A stretch of 9,153 bases of DNA from Eubacteriales bacterium (GTDB lineage: Bacteria; Bacillota; Clostridia; Peptostreptococcales; Anaerovoracaceae): the NCBI GenBank assembly GCA_028692535.1, contig JAQUXD010000065.1:1-9153 (forward strand), given 5' to 3'. Every line of letters begins with the position of its first letter. Positions within the stretch are counted from its first letter, which is position 1. Below the pieces are notes generated by a model that saw only the letters and a list, made by a program, of their open reading frames with translations, was not told the origin of the DNA and did not search any database. Both the position numbers and the translations under genes were made by a program. Below, in pieces: positions 6,491 through 9,153 of the stretch.

Positions 6491-8081
6491 AGTCATCTCC
6501 TTTCAGCTGTGCAAATTCTGCTTCGATTTCCCGTCTGCTCTTGTCCTTATAATCCGCTCTGATCCATTTCAGCGCTGAGTGCATCGCTCCGATCATGGTC
6601 AATGAGATCGGGATCGCCATCAGAACTAGGATCGCCTGCAGACCATCCAATGGAACACCGCCTTCCATAAATTGCCCGGCATACAGGAGACAAAGCGGGC
6701 ATACGGATAACATGATCGCCCAGAAGAGGCGCAAATACCGTCCCGGATCTTCTTCTGCTCTAAGGTTGTAAGTAGAAGAGGCTCCCAGCGAATAGGCGGC
6801 TGAATCCATCGTCGTGACCATTCTGGAAAAGGCGGTGAGGATCCACAGCACCAACACCAGTTTTCCTAAGGGGAGCGAAAGCACGATTTCGGAAATCACC
6901 TGATTGGGTCCTCGCGCATTCATGATCTCCACCGCGTTGAGCGCACCGGTCAAATACCGATTCAGTCCGTAGGATGACACGGTCCCGAAAAACAGCATAG
7001 AGCCTACTGTGCCGGCCAGTGTGACCGTCGCTACGATGGATCGAATGCTGCGGCCTTTTGATATTTTTGCCACGAATATCCACATCCAGGGAGAAAGCGT
7101 GATCCACCAGGCAAAGTAGAAACAAGTCCAGGCTTGGGGAAACCCCTCGTTTCGGATGGGGTCCAGCGAAGTGCTCATCTGAACGAAGCGATCTGCCGTG
7201 ATCCCCATGGATTGCACAAAATTATCGAGAATAAAACCCGGGCAAACGCTGAGCAAAAACCAGCCGCAGAGGACCAGACTGGCGATCGTGGCACCCTTTG
7301 CAACGACCTGCAAGCCTTTCTTTAGACCGACAAAAGTCGAAAAACCGAATGTGACCGTAATGATCCCGATCATACCTGCATATATACCGAAATTCTCCGG
7401 TGTGCCGAAAGTGTTGTACAGATTGTTTGCCAGCATCGGCACGCCTGTGCCGTAGGAAATCGTCAGTCCGCCAAGAATGCTGAAAATGAAAAGTACATTG
7501 AACACTTTGCCCAACCGGCCTCGGATCCGATCGCCCAGCCAGCCTTCGCAGGTAGCCTGAAGCGTCAAACCCGGCTTCCTCAAAAGATAATAACGATAGG
7601 CCAGCGGGATCACGCCTACCGAGGTGAGACTCCAAGCCGGCACGCCCCAATGAAAAAAGCTGTAAGCCACAGCAATTTCCGCCGCATCCGCACTCAAAGG
7701 GTCCATACCGAAAGGTGGCGCCTGGAGATAGTAGATCCATTCGATGGCAGACCAGTATAAAATACTGTATCCTATTGCAGCGGAGAAAATCATGGAAACC
7801 CAGGCAAAGATGGAGTATTCCGGCTGTTCGCGACCCATGCGGATCGAGCCATATTTGGAAATCGCCATATAGGCATTAAAGATCACACATATAAACACTA
7901 AAAGTAGAAAGTAGAAACCAAGCCCGTCCACCACCGTGATTCGTAGATCGATCAACGTCTTTGTGGTGCCCACAGGTGCAAGTATCGTGGCAGCGGACAG
8001 AAATCCGAGCAGAACAATACTGGTTATGATAGAAAATGTGTCAATTCTGTCCGCTGAAAATCCGATTTTTCGGTGGTCCAT
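6459..8081 (-). CDS. BCCT-family (betaine/carnitine/choline) transporter, CaiT-like
   Basis: Secondary transporter of the inner membrane, 540 residues, expected 12 membrane helices. Family marks: YYLQAPPFG (residues 117-125), FHWGVPAW (143-150), GLKKGLQ (252-258) and the signature WTCFYFAWW (318-326) followed by KISKGRSIR. Trp318, Trp325 and Trp326 match the aromatic box that holds the trimethylammonium group in BetP and CaiT. Met333 falls where CaiT has the methionine that replaces a sodium ion, whereas Gln258 falls where CaiT has Arg262. The ATG at 8081 is preferred (AAAGGA 10 nt upstream); the frame is open to 8270 but that part is antisense-like overlap with the protease gene. It overlaps the upstream gene by 41 nt and the downstream dehydrogenase by 32 nt. 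The cargo is unknown; the partner dehydrogenase hints at an amino acid or amino-acid betaine. Confidence 0.92.
   Translation of the reverse strand: MDHRKIGFSADRIDTFSIITSIVLLGFLSAATILAPVGTTKTLIDLRITVVDGLGFYFLLLVFICVIFNAYMAISKYGSIRMGREQPEYSIFAWVSMIFSAAIGYSILYWSAIEWIYYLQAPPFGMDPLSADAAEIAVAYSFFHWGVPAWSLTSVGVIPLAYRYYLLRKPGLTLQATCEGWLGDRIRGRLGKVFNVLFIFSILGGLTISYGTGVPMLANNLYNTFGTPENFGIYAGMIGIITVTFGFSTFVGLKKGLQVVAKGATIASLVLCGWFLLSVCPGFILDNFVQSMGITADRFVQMSTSLDPIRNEGFPQAWTCFYFAWWITLSPWMWIFVAKISKGRSIRSIVATVTLAGTVGSMLFFGTVSSYGLNRYLTGALNAVEIMNARGPNQVISEIVLSLPLGKLVLVLWILTAFSRMVTTMDSAAYSLGASSTYNLRAEEDPGRYLRLFWAIMLSVCPLCLLYAGQFMEGGVPLDGLQAILVLMAIPISLTMIGAMHSALKWIRADYKDKSRREIEAEFAQLKGDDYETVSYNGVE
6497..6503 (-). 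promoter_or_regulatory. Ribosome binding site deciding the dehydrogenase start
   Basis: AAAGGAG lies inside the 3' end of the transporter gene. Zero spacing to the ATG at 6496 and 6 nt to the ATG at 6490 select the latter. Confidence 0.75.
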
Positions 8082-8802
8082 TGCCAGGTTTTCCTTTCTG
8101 CGTGTCCGTGGAGCAGTCTTCTGTGTCCAAGCGACGGAAGCACCAGTGTGCCACAAGGCCGCAAAATACGATCGCGGCAGCGAATAAGGCGTCACAGGTG
8201 CGAAGTGTGATGGCGCCGTATTTATATAAACCGATAGGGATATCCGCGATTCCGTGAAGAAGGATCGCAATCAGCAAGTAGCGCTTTTTGCTCTGTCGAA
8301 CACCGTAGAAAACGACAACGGATAGCGCAATATGTCCCAGAAGCGCTGCTGAGCGTTCAAATACCCAGAACACGCTGTCCGATGCAGTGAATGGCTCCGG
8401 AGCAAGAATAAGCAGTGCAAGAATCCCGCTCAAAGCCATTTCGATCCCTCCGTGGCCAACACCGTAGCTCAAGGCGGTTTGCGGGCTTTGGCACGTGGGG
8501 ATTACTCGGGTAAATGCGAAATATCGCCCGCCTTCTTCAAAGCAACCGGCCATGGTGCACCCATACAGTACATACAAAAAAAGACTGCCCGAGATCCGAT
8601 CGCTCCAATCAGGAATCAAGATCATTGCGATCTGATGGAACAGGTTCTCAAACAGTATCGCAAAGACGAAAAACGTCACCGCTCCAATTACGATCGGTCG
8701 AACGTCATCACCCGTCTTCCTTTTTGCCCAAACAAACCCTGTAAAAACAACGCACACCAGAAAAACGGATGCGGCAACAACAAAAACACCTGGCATAAAC
8801 AC
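8041..8802 (-). CDS. YhfC-family intramembrane metalloprotease-like protein
   Basis: Polytopic membrane protein, 253 residues, about seven hydrophobic segments. The putative catalytic residues lie in membrane segments: EEGGRY (residues 89-94, an EExxR motif as in CAAX-type proteases), GHGGIE (116-121), His157 (LLGHIAL) and HGIAD (183-187). These match the YhfC family, related to CPBP/CAAX intramembrane proteases; substrates of such proteins are mostly unknown. Start is GTG at 8802 with GGAGGAG 8 nt upstream; an ATG two codons on has worse spacing. The tail after about residue 222 is polar and overlaps the transporter start. It is the first gene of the transporter/dehydrogenase operon, an unusual place for a protease, perhaps for quality control or signalling. 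Confidence 0.85.
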   Translation of the reverse strand: MFMPGVFVVAASVFLVCVVFTGFVWAKRKTGDDVRPIVIGAVTFFVFAILFENLFHQIAMILIPDWSDRISGSLFLYVLYGCTMAGCFEEGGRYFAFTRVIPTCQSPQTALSYGVGHGGIEMALSGILALLILAPEPFTASDSVFWVFERSAALLGHIALSVVVFYGVRQSKKRYLLIAILLHGIADIPIGLYKYGAITLRTCDALFAAAIVFCGLVAHWCFRRLDTEDCSTDTQKGKPGNGPPKNRIFSGQN

Positions 8803-8842
8803 AGTAATATCTCCTCCGATAAAATCCGGTCATCATTACTGT
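8801..8842. repeat. Inverted repeat around the start of the protease gene
   Basis: ACAGTAAT (8801-8808) and ATTACTGT (8835-8842) are perfect 8-bp arms with 26 nt between. One arm touches the GTG start codon, the other the predicted -10 box. The interval holds the ribosome binding site and a smaller imperfect stem (CCGGAT-TTT-ATCGG on the minus strand). It could be a DNA operator or, if transcription starts further upstream, an RNA fold that hides the start. Confidence 0.5.
8811..8817 (-). promoter_or_regulatory. Ribosome binding site fixing the GTG start of the protease gene
   Basis: GGAGGAG with 8 nt to the GTG at 8802, against 14 nt to the next ATG. Confidence 0.7.
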
Positions 8843-8869
8843 ATTAACATATCAGGAGAACATTATCAA
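8841..8869 (-). promoter_or_regulatory. Possible promoter of the protease/transporter/dehydrogenase operon
   Basis: TTGATA (8869-8864), 17 nt, then TAATAC (8846-8841) on the minus strand. The -35 is good, the -10 poor. It overlaps the end of the reading frame entering from the right. No better promoter was seen before the operon. Confidence 0.4.
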
Positions 8870-9153
8870 GGAGTAAATCTTGGAAAGGCGGTGACTGTGC
8901 CGCACCTTGCGGTAGACGAGTTTGGAGAGGATCACTACACTGATGCCCGTTGCATAAAACTGTTCACGATACGTGACCATGGGGTCAAAAAAATCACCAC
9001 AGGAAATACTATCCCCGATGGTATACTCGAGAAGATTTCCTTCGAAAAAATGAGGGTATTCCAGAATGGATTCCAATTCGTCCGGAAGATATTTGTAAGA
9101 AGGCTTATCCGTTGCAACGCTGATTTTCATAAAACGCAGCATGTGGATCACAA
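8852..9153 (-). CDS. Partial reading frame of unknown function, enters from the right edge
   Basis: An open frame of about 100 codons runs from the right edge to a TGA at 8852-8854. The product ends in a basic stretch (VYRKVRHSHRLSKIY) after an acidic, aromatic part (YLPDELESILEYPHFFEGNL; GDSISCGDFFDPMVTYREQF). No membrane segment, no family I recognise. No ribosome binding site precedes the in-window GTG or ATG codons, so the true start is probably outside, making this the C-terminal end of a longer gene. It could also be a remnant, since its amino acid make-up and AT-richer bases differ from the genes to its left. Treat the coding call as tentative. Confidence 0.4.
   Translation of the reverse strand, partial: VIHMLRFMKISVATDKPSYKYLPDELESILEYPHFFEGNLLEYTIGDSISCGDFFDPMVTYREQFYATGISVVILSKLVYRKVRHSHRLSKIYSLIMFS

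Noticed and set aside
7222..7740. Minus-strand frame of 172 codons within the transporter
   Set aside because: Out-of-frame shadow of the BCCT gene, with Arg/Gly/Cys-rich composition typical of such shadows.
8082..8270. 63-residue extension of the BCCT transporter upstream
   Set aside because: It lies wholly inside the protease gene, does not look like a BCCT N-terminus and has no ribosome binding site at its start; the ATG at 8081 has one.
1..9153. CRISPR arrays, insertion sequences, tRNA or rRNA genes
   Set aside because: No spaced direct repeats, transposase-like proteins, terminal repeats or RNA gene signatures were seen in reading both strands by eye.

Overview
The window looks like part of an anaerobic, amino-acid-fermenting bacterium, most likely a Bacillota (Clostridia-like) genome. 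The reasons are AGGAGG-type ribosome binding sites, near-consensus sigma-A-type promoters, ferredoxin-linked 2-oxoacid oxidation and ADP-forming acyl-CoA ligase chemistry. The genus cannot be read from the sequence.

Layout. Positions 1-4164, all on the minus strand, form one tight operon in transcription order: a 2x[4Fe-4S] ferredoxin subunit, then the alpha (VorB-like), beta (TPP-binding) and gamma subunits of a 2-oxoacid:ferredoxin oxidoreductase, then a fused ADP-forming acyl-CoA synthetase cut by the left edge. Gaps are 11 and 3 nt, a 4-nt overlap, and 3 nt. On the plus strand an IclR-family regulator (4316-5101) reads away from this operon. The control region between them (about 4165-4315) holds two good promoters that point towards each other and share almost the same start point, a perfect 7+3+7 palindrome and a second inverted repeat.

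Positions 5104-8802, minus strand, form a second compact operon: a YhfC-family intramembrane protease, a BCCT/CaiT-like transporter, an amino acid dehydrogenase of the Glu/Leu/Phe/Val family and a small membrane protein of 66 codons. The first three overlap by 41 and 32 nt. The small gene ends 2 nt from the stop of the IclR gene, tail to tail. At the right edge (8852-9153) an unrecognised partial reading frame enters the window.

How it may work together (inference): the transporter brings in a zwitterionic or amino-acid-like substrate; the dehydrogenase oxidatively deaminates an amino acid to a 2-oxoacid; the oxidoreductase decarboxylates this to an acyl-CoA and reduces ferredoxin; the ligase turns acyl-CoA plus ADP and phosphate into the free acid, CoA and ATP. 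The IclR protein probably controls at least the oxidoreductase operon. The dehydrogenase lacks the lysine that binds the glutamate side chain, and the alpha subunit is VorB-like, so a neutral or branched amino acid is a better guess than glutamate.
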